This document shows positions 1 to 11,130 of a stretch of DNA of 64,000 nucleotides, in pieces. The stretch spans positions 132,198,226 through 132,262,225 of the forward strand of contig NC_088780.1 in assembly GCF_958450345.1 (NCBI RefSeq), given 5' to 3'. Under the pieces are notes generated by a model. That model saw only the letters and a program-made list of their open reading frames with translations, searched no databases and was not told the DNA's origin. Position 1 is the stretch's first letter. Each line of letters starts with the position of its first letter. This DNA is from Calliphora vicina. Its lineage: Eukaryota > Arthropoda > Insecta > Diptera > Calliphoridae. A program made the position numbers and the translations under genes.

Positions 1-170
1 TAAGTTTTATTTGACTTAATACAAGTATAAGCTTCTTTTGGCTCACGTTTTAAATTCGGAATCATATATACACTTCACCTAAGTATAATATTTATCTACT
101 GTTATATTTAATACTAAAAATATTTTTTTTTTGGTAAAAAATTTATGAAAAATAAGATTTGATATGAAAA

Positions 171-494
171 ACAAATAAGAGTGCTATATTCGACTGTGCC
201 GAATCTTTTATACCCTTCACCAAATTATCTCAGCCATTTGTGGACCGATTTTGCTGATTTTAAATAGCAAACTTCTCGAAAGCATGTCTGACAGAATTAT
301 TGAAGATTTGGATCCCGAAGATATCTGGGGTCTTCAGAAAATTGATTTCAACAGACAGACGGACATGGCTTAGTCGACTCCGCTATGTATAAGGATACAG
401 AATATACTTTATAGGGTCGGAAATGAAAAATGTAGAAATTACAAACGGAATGACAAACTATATACACTTCTCACGAAGGTGAAGGGTATAAAAA
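171..494 (+). mobile_element. mini-me/DINE-1-like element, short copy
   Basis: This non-autonomous element is read from its ACAAATAAGAG end to its GAAGGGTATAAAAA end. A 7-bp stem hairpin (ATTCGAC/GCCGAAT) precedes a TATACCC motif. A central core carries the GACA/GTCY microsatellite (ACAGACAGACGGACATGG), followed by a TATAGGGTCGGAAATG block. The same architecture recurs at about 5.8, 9.4, 11.1, 33.0, 53.2 and 60.0 kb. The core matches what I know of dipteran mini-me/DINE-1 (Helentron-associated) elements. There is no coding capacity. Confidence 0.72.
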
Positions 495-1010
495 TGATGG
501 TAACAAAAAAAAAATGTTCGTAAAAAAATTTTGTTCGTAAAAAAATTTAGTAAAACATTTAAACATTTTTATTTCGTAATTCAAATTCAAACTAGATTGA
601 ATTTCGAAAAACGGAAATAACCGTTTTGGTGAAATTATATGAGGATTACGATCTGTCAATTTAAACTAATTACATATTTTTAATATATGTAAATGAAGTT
701 AGAATATTTTTGAACTTACACGATAATTTCATTGAAAAGCTTTTCCATTATACCAATATTTAATTCATGTTCTTTGTATCTTTGTATACATATATTACAA
801 TGTTTTTGAAAATTGTTTATCCTTTGAAAATTAAAGTTCATATAATATTATATCTCTTCTGATCAAGAAAAACTGAGTACTCAGTGTTACTATGTGTGGT
901 ATCTACTATCACGTATATCGTATATCGTTTTCCATGTGTTCAAATGACTTTTTTTATTTTATTTTTTATTTGCCATTTAATTTTCGACTTTTATAAACAG
1001 AATAAATCAG
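495..1010. other. AT-rich interval, nothing recognised
   Basis: I see only AT-rich, low-complexity DNA and short fortuitous ORFs; no motif or repeat end could be assigned. Confidence 0.5.
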
Positions 1011-1160
1011 CGATTTTTAACGAAAACAAACATTGACAACACAGTTTTAGTTTGATTTTACAACAAAATGTAAACAAAACACTTGTTGACAACAACAAAC
1101 ACACACACGAACACAACAATAACAAAGCAACCAACAATGGAGCACCCGGCACTCCATTGG
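1011..1160 (+). repeat. dispersed repeat, copy 1
   Basis: The block AATGTAAACAAAACACTTGT..GACAACAACAAACACAC and the following GGAGCACCCGGCAC recur in reverse complement at 17862-17996. The short ORFs on both strands here arise from CAACA-rich repeat sequence and are not genes. Confidence 0.55.
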
Positions 1161-1615
1161 ATTCTAACAAAAAAATTAGGCCAAACTTTACACAGAATTT
1201 TAACAACTTTATCGATTCAAATCCATAAAACGTTTATTAAATTAATAAACTATAAATCTTATTGAACATTTGTATAAAAAAATATTACTGGATTCGCACT
1301 TTTATTAATAATTAATCATTGAATGAAAATTTTGCAAGGAAAACACAACCGGCCGAAAGAATGAACGCGTTAAAACTAAAAATTATTACCAAATAAAATG
1401 CAAAAGATAAAATGTGGTGTTGCCAGTTTCTAAATATGAATATGTGTACGTTTTAGCAAAGACAACAGCGAAAGCTCTTTTTAATAGAGTTTGGTTTATC
1501 TTTTTGTTGCCTTTACTAAATACAAAACATAAGTTTAACATCTGGCAATGTTTATTAAAATGAATCATAATCAAGTCTAAAAGGGTTAACCATCGCTTTA
1601 CTAAAGATTTTTGTA
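1161..1615. other. AT-rich flank of the LTR element, nothing recognised
   Basis: This is the pre-insertion host side of the LTR element. I found no gene. It ends at the TATA target duplication (1616-1619). Confidence 0.45.
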
Positions 1616-1619
1616 TATA

Positions 1620-1887
1620 AGTTATTACATGTTGGATACTTCTAACCGAGTACACGACTTTCTGGAATATCTAACAACGTTTCACGTGTTCTGACCAAAT
1701 ACTCGGTCCTGTAATTAAAACGACGTGGTTGATTGTCAAAATGTGACTGCCTTTATTATTCATTTCTGTTATTACATTAATACTTATTACTAATTGGCGA
1801 TGCCAGACAATATGAATAGTTATATGTTTTATTATTTACAAATTCCCAATTGGGATTTTAGCATGATATGTTAGGAGGATGCTAACT
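1620..1887 (-). repeat. 3' LTR (268 bp)
   Basis: By eye it is base-for-base identical to the 5' LTR. It contains a perfect 12-bp palindrome TCCCAATTGGGA and, on the sense strand, an AATAAA-type signal. It is preceded in the sense direction by the polypurine tract and followed by the TATA duplication at 1616-1619. Confidence 0.92.
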
Positions 1888-1899
1888 TCCCCCCTTCTT
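1888..1899 (-). other. polypurine tract of the LTR element
   Basis: The sense strand reads AAGAAGGGGGGA directly against the AGTTAGC start of the 3' LTR. This is the expected plus-strand priming site of an LTR retrotransposon. Confidence 0.85.
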
Positions 1900-2679
1900 A
1901 AAAGTGTAACGTCCCGTTGCGATGAACATGTATTTAACAATTGTTTTTTTTCTAAAACAATTTTAATTAAAATTTTTGAATATAAATCAAGCGTAATTCA
2001 ATAATAAACTTAAAAATTAAAAAAATAAAAAACATTTCATTTATCATTTATACTTAATAACTAAACTAAATAATGTAAAGAAAACAAAAGAAAAAGAGAA
2101 AAAAAAATTAAACAATTTTAAAAAACTTTATGCATTAATAATAATTATTCATAAGGTATTAAGAAGAATAGTTTCTTTTTTACAAGATTTCAGTTATTTT
2201 TCAAGATTTCAGTTTTTATTTATTCATTACTAAGAATGCGTATGTTTTTTTTTACTTTTGTTGTCTGCATATGGTTTGATTTATTTAATTGTGTTTTATG
2301 TTAAATTTTTAGGATAATTTTATATTTTTCATTATTTGTTTGTGAATAATTTTTAAGTAACTTTCATTTTGTTTGCTTCCTGATTTTATAATAATTTATA
2401 GTTAAATTCTTAAAGTTTTGTAATTTGCAATTCATTATTTTAGTTTTAACTGAAATTCTAGTAAATTTCCCGATTTTTATAAATATTTTTTGTAAGTTTG
2501 TGTGGTAAAGAAAAATACATATAGTACATATTACTAGTAAAAGTTACAACATTAACATCAATTATAATTAAGAGTGATATTCAAATTGATATTTTGAACT
2601 TAAAATATACTTAGAAATTACAAAATTGGCGTTGAAAATAAAATCAGCATGTTTGGAAATTATATAGATTTTATTGATC
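1900..2679 (-). other. LTR element 3' untranslated region, no env
   Basis: This very AT-rich stretch lies between the integrase stop and the polypurine tract. No ORF of envelope length or character is visible, so the element is either an env-less lineage or has lost env. Confidence 0.6.
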
Positions 2680-3699
2680 TTATCTTATATTATTTTTATG
2701 AACTCTCTTACCATCTATCAAAACTTCTGTTCCTAAATCTTTTTCAACAATCTTTTCCAAATAAACTTTTTCAAATTTGTTGCCTAATCTTTTGTTCCTA
2801 CGAACAAATACTATATCGCCCTCGCTAAATGTTCGTTTTGCAATTTCCAATTTTGTTTCAATTCTTGCCTGCGCAGCTACAATTTTCTCATATATAGTTT
2901 TTAAGATATCTGCATTAAATTGTTGAATAATGTCTATTGGTTTTGCTTGAGTAATAGAGTGGATAGTGTTATTATATTTATAAGTAGCGATCAGTATTAA
3001 ATCAGAAATATCGGTTATATCGCACTGTGCTTTAACACACCTTGCGATTTCAAGCAAAGTCGAATGGAACCTTTCCACTTGGCCATTACTTTCGCTATGT
3101 AGAGGAGGAACAAAAAATTGCTCTATCTCAAAAATATCTCTAAGCATGTTCTTGATTGTATTCGATTGAAAAGATTTCTCATTATCAGAGACTAACAGTT
3201 TCGTGTTTTTAAAATTGTTAAAAATTTGTAAGAGTCCAGTTTTAACATCAATTAATGCTCTAGAAGCGATTGGAATAGCAATTGCAAACTTGGAAAATTT
3301 ATCTAGGCAAGTGAGAAAATGCACTTTACTTGTTGAAAAGATATCCATGTGGAGTATCTGACCAGGAAGATCAGGTATTGGTGATGCACCAATTAAAGGC
3401 TGTGGAGGTTTCCTATTATATTTATTTTCCAAGCATATTTTGCAGTTTTTAATAATCAACTGGAGCATTTGCCTTATTTTGGGGAAAAAATATTCCGATG
3501 TTATTTGTTTATAATTTTCTCGTAAAGATCTATGGGCGCGGTTATGCTCTAGGTTTAATGTTTCTATTTGATCGTCCTTATTCGTTAAGTCGATTACAAA
3601 TTTTTGAGTATGAACAAATCTTATCAGTGGAAAGTGATCAAGTATCTCGTCCTGGATTTCTGCTAGAGTGCCTAAGTCACAATGTATTGCGTTAACCAC
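2680..3699 (-). pseudogene. pol: pol, integrase domain of gypsy-group element
   Basis: This 339-codon open segment is the C-terminal part of Pol, which joins element cDNA to host DNA. It has the zinc-binding HHCC set (H52, H56, C86, C89) and then the catalytic core: D119 in HMDIF, D172 in VSDNEKS and E209 in SNGQVERFHS. All three acidic residues are intact. The C-terminal region continues to VHKNNIR. It overlaps the upstream RNase H segment by 8 bp in a different frame, so a frameshift around 3700-3715 separates it from the rest of Pol. It is followed directly by the element's 3' UTR. Apart from the frameshift this part shows no internal stop. Confidence 0.9.
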
Positions 3700-4696
3700 T
3701 TGGGGATTGACAGTTTTGCAAAGTTAGCAAAAGATTCTGACAGTCACTAAAATTAATTGTATGCCTTTTAAATTTTTGAAATAAAAACTTTGTAATTTTA
3801 CTGTTACTTGGAGCCTTAGAAATAATCAATTGACTTAAGAATTGGTTAACAGGAGCACTTATTGATTTTATCGTCCTCGAGAAGGACATTTCGCTATGTA
3901 TTGTCTCCGAGCTTGTTTGAATAAAGTTGTTCATGAATTGGCGTGATAAAGCGTCAGCTACGACATTTTCTTTGCCAGGTTTATAAAAGAAAATTGGAGC
4001 AAAGTCTGCTATAAACGCTTGCCATCTTTTAATTTTCGGATTTGGATTTTTATCAGAAGTAGCAAAGGTAAGAGGCTGATGATCGGTGAATATGTGAATA
4101 TTCTTGACACCATATAAGTAATGTCGTAATTTTTGCAGCGACCACACAATGGAGAGCAATTCACGCTCGTTCGTAGCATAGTTTTGTTCCGTTGAGGAAA
4201 GAGTGCGTGAAATCATTGTAATTGGTTTGCTGTTTTGCGAAAGGACGGCACCTATCGCATTAGAACTAGCATCAGTCGTAAGTTCGAAAGGCTTGTCGAA
4301 ATCCGGGTGCTGAAGAAGCACATCTTCTGATGCTAAAATACGTTTGACTTTATCAAAAGCATCGATAGCTTCTTGAGACAAATTAATTTTAACGTTCTTT
4401 GATGCTTTGGATCCAATATTGCCATTGTCTCCTCGCAGATACGTAGTAAGCGGCTTAACAATGTCAGCATAATTTTTAATGAACCTGCGATAGTATCCTG
4501 CTAACCCAATAAAGGACCTCAATGCTCTTAACGTTTTAGGTGTTTGAAAATTCAAGATATCTTTAACTTTTTCAGGGGATGTTTTAATTCCGTTTTGTGA
4601 AACGAGAAATCCCAAAAACTCAACCTCAGGTTTAAAAAATCTTGATTTCTCTGTAGAAATTCGCATTCCGGCGTCTGCCAATTTTTTTAGAACTTT
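3692..4696 (-). pseudogene. pol: pol, RT connection and RNase H domain
   Basis: This segment is in frame with the upstream RT part but separated from it by the TAA at 4697-4699. It begins with the RT thumb/connection region (VEFLGFLVS, LRSFIGLAGYYRRFI). RNase H follows, with ELTTDASSNAIGAVLSQ, NERELLSIVW and the IFTDHQPL motif, then the GKENVVADALSR box typical of gypsy-group Pol. The frame closes at TAA just before the integrase segment. The role in the parent element is completion of cDNA synthesis and removal of template RNA. The break pattern shows the copy cannot make one continuous Pol unless both lesions are bypassed. Confidence 0.9.
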
Positions 4697-5761
4697 TTAG
4701 ACATCGCGAATATGGCTGTTTGCATCCGGTGAAAATATAATCACATCATCCATATAAACAAAGCATGTTTTACTTATCTCATTGCGCAGAATGTCGTCAA
4801 TGACCCGCTGGAAAATACTGGGGGCATTTTTAAGCCCAAACGGTAGGCGGCAGAATTCATATTTCCCGTTATTTACATTGAACGCTGTTTTGTGTCTGTC
4901 CCTTTCAGCCAATGTAATTTGGTGAAATCCGGATTTTAAATCGAGCGTTGTGAAAAATTTCGATTTACCTAAATTCGATAAAATTACGGTAATATCTGGC
5001 ATTGGATATTTATCCGGGATTGTAAAGTCGTTAATTTTACGGAAGTCAATCACCATTCGTAATTTCTGTCTACCGTTGTGATCAACTCCTTTTTTATTGA
5101 CCACATGTATTGGCGAATTATAAGGCGACGAAGATTTTCTTATAATGCCGTCCTTAAGAAGGCTTTCTATTTCTTTGTTTATAAATTCGGATGCGGAAAT
5201 GGGATATGGGTAACTACGAGAATAGATGGGCTCCTGTTTAGTTAGATTTATTGTGGCCTCGACTTGCGTGTTGGCTGACAATGCTCTGTCTGGGTCTGCA
5301 AATGCATTTAAATTATTTTGAATAAGGATTTCGAATTCCCTTAGTGAATCCGGCGGAACGTTGTCCCTGTCAATTTCTATTGAATTAACCTGGTTGCACG
5401 AAAAATGGTTAATTGATTCTTTTCCGAATTTGTGAAAAAGAATTCCATTTTTGGTATCAATCGTAGCTTCAATTTCCTTCAAAAAATCATACCCTACTAT
5501 TCCGTCAAAGGAGGTTAGAGACGGTAATAAAAAAAATGTTGTTCCGTGATTAAGTATATTTATTTTGCATTTTTGTCTAATGCAGGTATAGCCATTTATT
5601 GATTTTATACGAAATGGAGATTCTACTGATTCAACACCCCTAAGAAAATCGAAAGTCCTTATGTAATTTTTAGATGTTCCCGTGTCAACCAAAATGTTAA
5701 GCTCTTGACCATTAATTGTTTTTTTCACAATATATGGTAAGAGCGATTTTATACTAAACAA
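4697..5761 (-). pseudogene. pol: pol, protease and reverse transcriptase core
   Basis: This is a 354-codon open segment. An aspartic protease active site (D26-T27-G28 in LVDTGTSKN) is followed by RT motifs: VIDFRKIN, FTTLDLKSGFHQ (catalytic D about residue 274), RLPFGLKNAPSIFQ and YMDD (336-339). It ends in an in-frame TAA (4697-4699) shortly after YMDD, and the same frame resumes at once, so the lesion looks like a single nonsense substitution. The 5' side is cut at about 5758 by a DINE insertion that separates it from gag, so the true N-terminus is not visible and the first codon here is not a natural start. Confidence 0.9.
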
Positions 5762-6451
5762 GTAAGAGTGCTATATTCGGCTATGCCGAATCTTATATAC
5801 CCTTCACCTTTGTTGTGGATGCATTATTATTTTTTATAATTAGTATATACATATGTATGTACGTTGCCCACTTTCAGCGTACAGCATCCTAAATTTATCA
5901 AGAACACAAAAAACAACAACAACGCCAAACGAAACAAAACACCAAAAGAAAAAACAAAAACAAAATACGCAAGGCAATGAAACCAACACACATCCAAACA
6001 TACGTTTAATTGTATAAAAAACAACCACAACGCCAAAAGAAACAAAACACAAAAAAAACAAAAAAACGCAAAGCATGCACACCCAAACATACGATTTGTT
6101 GTTTTTTGTCAAAAAAACCAACACACAACCAAACTAAACTTTAGTTGTATAAAAAACAACAACAACGCCAAAAGAAACAAAACACAAAAAAAAAACCAAA
6201 TACACAAAGCTTGCACATCCATGCATACGTTTTGTTGTTTTTTTGTCAAAGCATGCAATACATTGTGTTTTTTGATGAAATTTTCAGAGGTTGTCTCGGA
6301 TTTTTGCTCATATCTCCGTTATTTATGGACGGATTTTGCTGATTTTAAATAGCAAAATTCTCGAAAGTATGTCTGACAGAATTGTTGAAGATTTGGATCC
6401 CGGAGATATCTGGGGCCTTCAGAAAATTGATTTCAACAGACAGACAGACAG

Positions 6452-6486
<35 letters not shown>

Positions 6487-6626
6487 GACATGGCTTAATC
6501 GACTCCGCTATCTATAAGGATCCAGAATATATATACTTTATAGGGTCGGAAATGAAAAATGTAGAAATTACAAACGGAATGACAAACTTATATATACCCT
6601 TCTCACGAAGCTGAAGGGTATAAAAA
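5758..6626 (+). mobile_element. DINE-like element inserted at the gag/pol junction
   Basis: It runs from ACAAGTAAGAG (5758) to GAAGGGTATAAAAA (6626) with the hairpin ATTCGGCTATGCCGAAT, a (GACA) run at 6440-6486 and the TATAGGGTCGGAAATG block. Gag codons stop at one edge and Pol codons start at the other, so the insertion is younger than that element body. No clear target duplication is seen, consistent with rolling-circle type elements. It carries its own central tandem repeats. Confidence 0.78.
5890..6250. repeat. central tandem repeats of the DINE copy
   Basis: About three imperfect units of roughly 110-135 bp each contain ACAACAACGCCAAA, AAACAAAACAC and CATACGTTT segments (unit starts near 5905, 6015 and 6150). 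The Lys/Phe/Cys-biased ORFs on both strands here are fortuitous. Confidence 0.6.
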
Positions 6627-6628
6627 TT

Positions 6629-7768
6629 AAGGTCATCTACTACATCATTCTCATACTCAATAGCAGAAAAATCTTCGCTTTCATGGATGCTCTCATTCGA
6701 TTGATAATTTTCAACGTAATTAATTCTTTGCAGCTTTTGAACAGGTGATTGGCCTGAATTGTTGCTGGAGTGTAATCTTTTGGGAGTATTTCCATGAGCG
6801 ATGACTTTTTGTCTACTGTATTCAGGGTTAAATCCCTGATGTTCAATACCTACATTATTTCTGAATGCTGTTGGTTTTCGAAAATACGATGTCCCGTTAC
6901 CGATTTCCATTGGAACAGGGTTATCATATTGTGGCATTTGTCCATGGTTTGTAGAATGTTGGTAAACAATTGCCTGGCTAGACATATTGCTTGAACTATG
7001 TGCATTTGATGGCAAAGAATTCTTGGAGTTAGCAAAAGCATTTGCAAATTTATATCTTTCGTGATTTTGCTCTAATTCTTGAGCCGTCGCCAAGGCCGTG
7101 GGTAAATCAGGCGGATTTGCCGAAAAGCAAATGTCACATAAAGGTTTTCGAAGGCCAGATATAAAAACGCGTAATGCGTTTGAACGTGCACGGTCATTTA
7201 AAGCTTCGATTACCTCTTCCCTGCCAGAGTTAGTCATTAAAATCTTATTAACAATGAGTGTTAGTTGTTTGTTTACTTTATCGTAATATTCGGTGATCGA
7301 TAACTTGCCCTGCCTCAAAATACTTAATTCATTTTCCAGTAAATATAGTGGTCTTTTATCTGAATACGACTGATCTAGACGTGAAATGATTGCATCGAAA
7401 TTAAGTATGGTATTAAATGCGCTTAAGGTCGAATTTGCTTCGCCAATTATTTTATTTCTTAAAATTCCCATAGCAACATAATATGTTTCGGAACCCTTAA
7501 GGTAATAATTCATTGCAAATTTTGCTGCCCCTCTCCAAGCTGGGTAATCCCTTGAGTCCCCACCAAACTGTGGAAGAGATTTAACAAGATCTAAATTTGT
7601 GTTACCGGTGTCTACACCGGGCTGAATAGTTACTGGTATTAAAGGTTCCACTCGGCTTGGTTGCAATTGTTGGATTGCGTTTGTCAAATTTCGAATCTGA
7701 TCCAAAATTTCTGAATTAGATGCACCCACCGCTGCCTCAACGAGGCCCAATACATCGTTTCTATTCAT
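6629..7768 (-). CDS. gag: gag-like protein of the LTR element (3' end cut by DINE insertion)
   Basis: About 380 codons are open, starting at ATG 7768 (MNRNDVLGLVEAAVG). The product is the structural protein expected to package element RNA. Recognisable features are a capsid-like stretch (LPQFGGDSRDYPAWR, then LDQSYSDKRPLYLLENEL, then LRVFISGLRKPLCD) and a Ser/Asn/Gln-rich C-terminal part. No CCHC zinc knuckle is present, as is common in gypsy/errantivirus Gag. The open frame nominally continues into the inserted DINE (to 6512), which replaces the natural C-terminus or the gag-pol junction. Position 5' of pol and same strand support the call. The leader upstream is abnormally long. Confidence 0.85.
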
Positions 7769-8040
7769 TTTATTTTATTTGTTTTTTATTTGTTTCTTTT
7801 ATATTTATTTCATTCAAGTTTAAATAGTTTATTTTTTAACTTATCCTAACTTGCAGTAGTTAAACGTATATTAATAAGTGTAGCAATAGTTATGAATTAT
7901 AAAATTATCAGTAATAGTCATTAGGTTAGAAAACAAAAGTATAATTGACAGAATTTGTAGTAAATAATAGAAAATTGTAGCAGGCATAAGTACATATACT
8001 TACATATGTATGTAAATATAAAAAATCTAATGCATTAAGT
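7769..8040 (-). other. LTR element leader proximal to gag
   Basis: This is AT-rich, non-coding and unassigned. It belongs to the retroelement interior because gag starts at its edge and no repeat end intervenes. Confidence 0.5.
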
Positions 8041-8158
8041 GTTTTAATAGAGTATAACTAGAAAATAAATCATAGCTTAAAAAAAGAGAAAAAAAAAAAA
8101 ATATGAGATAAATTAAGAGATAGTAAGGTAAAAAGGTTTTAATAGAGTATAACTAGAA

Positions 8159-8353
8159 CAGACGTCGGCAAAGAGCCACCTTAAGAGCTCTCTGGTTTTA
8201 TTTTCTTTCACACGTACGTAATTGGCAAAAAAAATTAAACGAAATCATTCTTACAAACCTTTGTATCAGTGCACTGAAGTCTAGAGAGCGCTACTCAAAA
8301 AACGCAAAGTGGTGTTAGTGTGCAAATGCAATTTTACGCTCTGCCGATGTCTG
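8159..8353. mobile_element. hAT-type MITE, 195 bp
   Basis: Terminal inverted repeats are CAGACGTCGGCAAAGAGC on the left and CAGACATCGGCAGAGCGT (reverse complement) on the right. It is flanked by a perfect 8-bp target duplication AACTAGAA (8151-8158 and 8354-8361). It has no coding capacity. The 8-bp duplication and CAG termini indicate hAT-type mobilisation. Confidence 0.88.
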
Positions 8354-8368
8354 AACTAGAATATAAAT

Positions 8369-8714
8369 CAGGGAAAGGCAAAACATGGGCGCCGCGTTTT
8401 TCATTTACTCTTCTCTTACGTACGTGTGCACACGCATTGTAGAGAAATAAACAACTTTTAATCAGTCTAGCTTGAGAACTCAAACAAGCAGGTTGTGTAT
8501 CGTTTTTTTATCGCACAATTTAAGAATCAGCGTTGCCAGTGAAAAAAAAAATGTCCCAACTTTTGAAGATGTATGATGAACAATATGAGATTTTACATTT
8601 TTAATTGGGGAAAAGAGACAAAAGTTTACTGGCAACACCGATTCGTGGTGAGAGCGGATAGAGTGTATAACTAACACAATCGTAAAATGCAATAGTATAG
8701 GTTGCCTTTCCCTG
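8369..8714. mobile_element. hAT-type MITE, 346 bp
   Basis: It has a 13-bp perfect terminal inverted repeat CAGGGAAAGGCAA and a perfect 8-bp target duplication ATATAAAT (8361-8368 and 8715-8722). It sits 15 bp from the preceding MITE, and the two target duplications abut. The short ORF within it is fortuitous. Confidence 0.88.
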
Positions 8715-8781
8715 ATATAAATCATAGCATAAAAAAAAGAGAAAAAGAAAGTATGAGATAAATTAAGAGATAGTAATAATA

Positions 8782-9420
8782 GAGCCGATCTCTTTTGTTG
8801 TTAAGTCGAAGCAAATATTTTCAGTTGCTCTCGAAGCTCTCTTCTGCTTCTCTTCTATTTTGGGTTTTTACTTCTATTTTGTGTTTTTTCAATTTGATAG
8901 TTTTTTATTATTTCTTTTCATTATTTATTTTAAAGTGTTTGCAAAAAAATTGTTGTTGCTTTATTTTGTCTTTCTTTCTTTGCTTAATTTTTTTAAATTA
9001 AAATCCACTTTTGTTTTTGTAATTTCACACGCGTTCTTTTATAAAGAATTTTAATGCTTATATTATTCGTTTTATAAATAATATGATGATCCCGTTTTTG
9101 AGCCGATCTCTTTTGTTGTTAAGTCGAAGCAAATATCTTCAGTTGCTCTCGAAGCTCTCTTCTGCTTCTCTTCTATTTTGGGTTTTTACTTCTATTTTGT
9201 GTTTTTCAATTTGCTAGTTTTTTATTATTTCTTTTTATTATTTCTTTTCATTATTTATTTTAAAGTGTTTGCAAAAAAAATTGTTGTTGCTTTATTTTGT
9301 TTTTCTTCCTTTGCTTAATTTTTTTAAATAAAAATCCACTTTTGTTTTTGTAATTTCACACGCGTTCTTTTATAAAGAATTTTAATGCTTATATTATTCG
9401 TTTTATAAATAATATGATGT
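8782..9420. repeat. 318-bp direct tandem duplication in the leader
   Basis: Two near-identical units start at 8782 and 9100 (GAGCCGATCTCTTTTGTTG) and end in AATAATATGATG. Differences are few: single substitutions and an extra ATTATTTCTTTT in unit 2. It is non-coding; ORFs are T-rich artefacts. Confidence 0.88.
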
Positions 9421-9431
9421 TTATTGTACTT

Positions 9432-10020
9432 TTTTTATACCCTTCACCATGAGTGGCAAGGGTATATATAAGTTTGTCATTCCGTTTGTAATTTCCACAT
9501 TTTTCATTTGCGACCCCATAAAGTATATATATTCTGGATCGTTATAGATAGCGGAATCGATATAGCCATGTCCGTCTGTCCGTCTGTCCGTCTGTCCGTC
9601 TGTGTGTTGAAATCAACTTTCCGAAGCCCCCAAATAACATACATACATGATTCATATATCAATATCTCCGGAATTCTTCCGGCTCGGTTGCTATTTAAAA
9701 TCGAGAAAATCGGTCCACAAATGGCTGAGATATAAGGAAAAAACCAGGACAACCTCGACTTTTTACCTATTTTTGACCTATATCTGGATTACAAAGTCAT
9801 TGATATAGACAATATGGATATCTAATGATAGATATTTCAAAGACCTTTGCATCGACGTATATAAGACCATAGTAAGTTGGACCTGGGCTGAGATATAACC
9901 ATAAAACCAAAACACAATGTAATTTGTTATTGTTTTCAATGATGTCATGCAAATATATGTATAATAACAAACAAATCTTTATTTGTATGTATATATGTAT
10001 GTGTTTTTTTGTCAATCTTC
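9432..10020 (-). mobile_element. DINE-like element, copy in the LTR leader
   Basis: In this orientation it starts TTTTTATACCCTTCACC and continues through TAAGTTTGTCATTCCGTTTG, ACCCCATAAAGTATATATAT, the GTCCGTCT microsatellite and ACCAGGACAACCTCGA. The 3' half contains GATATCTAATGATAGATATT, also present at 14884-14920. The end is unclear and is set where a MITE begins. Confidence 0.7.
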
Positions 10021-10026
10021 AGCAAT

Positions 10027-10246
10027 GCGAATTTATATACCAGGTGGTGTCGATTCTACAATAAGTACAACATTTACAAAAACCACTTGCAATTTGTTTT
10101 TGTGTATGTGGTTTAAGCTGTCAAAGTTTACCTGTTGTTTTTGTTACTTTTACATTTGTTGTAGCATTCGCCGCAACAATCATAGGATAATTGACAGCTC
10201 AAACATCAAAACAACATTATCAACACCACCTGGTATATAAATTCGC
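10027..10246. mobile_element. MITE with 24-bp perfect terminal inverted repeats
   Basis: The termini read GCGAATTTATATACCAGGTG.. and the reverse complement of the same at 10223-10246, with a short non-coding interior. A related sequence lacking the left terminus lies at 10760-10875 (shared CCTGTTGTT, TTGACAG and AATTCGCCTTGA motifs). No convincing target duplication was found. Confidence 0.72.
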
Positions 10247-10964
10247 CTTGAGAGAGAGCTTTTTATAATGTGTTCTCAAAAGAGCAACTCTCTCACGCGT
10301 ACACAGAACCAGTGTTGCTATATATTTTTTGAAGAAAACATTTTATTTCTAAGTACATACTAAAATTACAAAACCCAATTCGTACATATATGTAATCAAA
10401 CTGAGATAATTTATGTGAATTTAGTGCTGGAGACACTTTCAATATATTCAAATCAATCTCCCCATTTAGTGGATGAATTTGGGGACTATCATTTTGAAAT
10501 CATCGGTTCAACTTATTGATATCAATTTTCCAAAAAAAACTTTTTTTTAAAAATAAAACTTTTTGCGTCTCAAAAACCTTGCTAAAAAGGGAAAACTTGA
10601 TATTTGGTAACACTGCACAGAACACATATTGTACAAAAACAACAACCACGTTGTTTGAGCACGTTGCTTTTGCGCTTATTTCATTTTTGTTGTTGTATGT
10701 TGCTATTGAGCAACGCAACCAAATGTACAAAAACAACAGATACTTTGTTTTTGTTAAAAGATAGTCGAACTGTCAAAGTTGCCTGTTGTTGTTTTTGCTT
10801 TTCGGTTTGTTGTATTTTTCGCCACAACAATTACAAGTGAATTGACAGTTCACTTGTCTAAACAATTCGCCTTGACTCCCATATTGTTATTCTATTTTTT
10901 AGCCGTTTTTAAACATGAAAGTAAATAACCAAGGCAAGGTATATTACAAGGCGTATTTAAATGC
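10247..10964. other. leader interval with a decayed MITE relative
   Basis: It contains a Leu/Phe-type fortuitous ORF pair around 10500-10840. The segment from about 10760 to 10875 is similar to the 3' part of the MITE at 10027-10246. The rest is unassigned. Confidence 0.45.
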
Positions 10965-11076
10965 ACCTTGGTATATTAATTATTATATTATTATGCATTA
11001 CGGCGAAAAATGAACATAGTAGCAAAAAACGATCAGCTGGTCTGATAACACTACCTTATAATTAATATACCTTGGT
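10965..11076. repeat. 112-bp inverted-repeat (MITE-like) element
   Basis: 19-bp perfect arms ACCTTGGTATATTAATTAT (10965-10983) and its complement (11058-11076) enclose about 75 bp. A truncated similar terminus (CCAAGGCAAGGTATATTA) lies just upstream at 10929. Confidence 0.65.
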
Positions 11077-11130
11077 AAATAACAAACATTTCTGAAAAAG
11101 CTTTTTGTTCGATTGTTGTGTTTAATTCTT

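Larger units (their letters stand above)
8041..8783. repeat. 95-bp tandem duplication in the leader, split by two MITEs
   Basis: A unit beginning GTTTTAATAGAGTATAACTAG at 8041 repeats at 8136 (period 95). The second unit is interrupted by MITEs at 8159-8353 and 8369-8714 and resumes with ATAAATCATAGCATAAAA and ATTAAGAGATAGTAA up to 8783. The duplication therefore predates both MITE insertions. Confidence 0.75.

Noticed and set aside
1888..2679. env gene of the LTR element
   Set aside because: No ORF of suitable length on the sense strand; interval is short and AT-rich.
5827..6342. Cys/Phe-rich and Lys/Gln-rich ORFs on both strands
   Set aside because: They fall in the CAACAACGCC central repeats of a DINE copy; hydrophobic appearance comes from base composition.
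6629..6700. natural C-terminus of Gag at 6512
   Set aside because: The last residues of that frame are encoded by the inserted DINE, so the nominal stop is not the gene's own.
9504..9752. 82-codon ORF (and equivalents at 32985-33269, 34104-34319, 38476-38706) as a conserved gene family
   Set aside because: Similar translations recur only because the DINE cores are repeated; they include the GTCY microsatellite and vary in frame.
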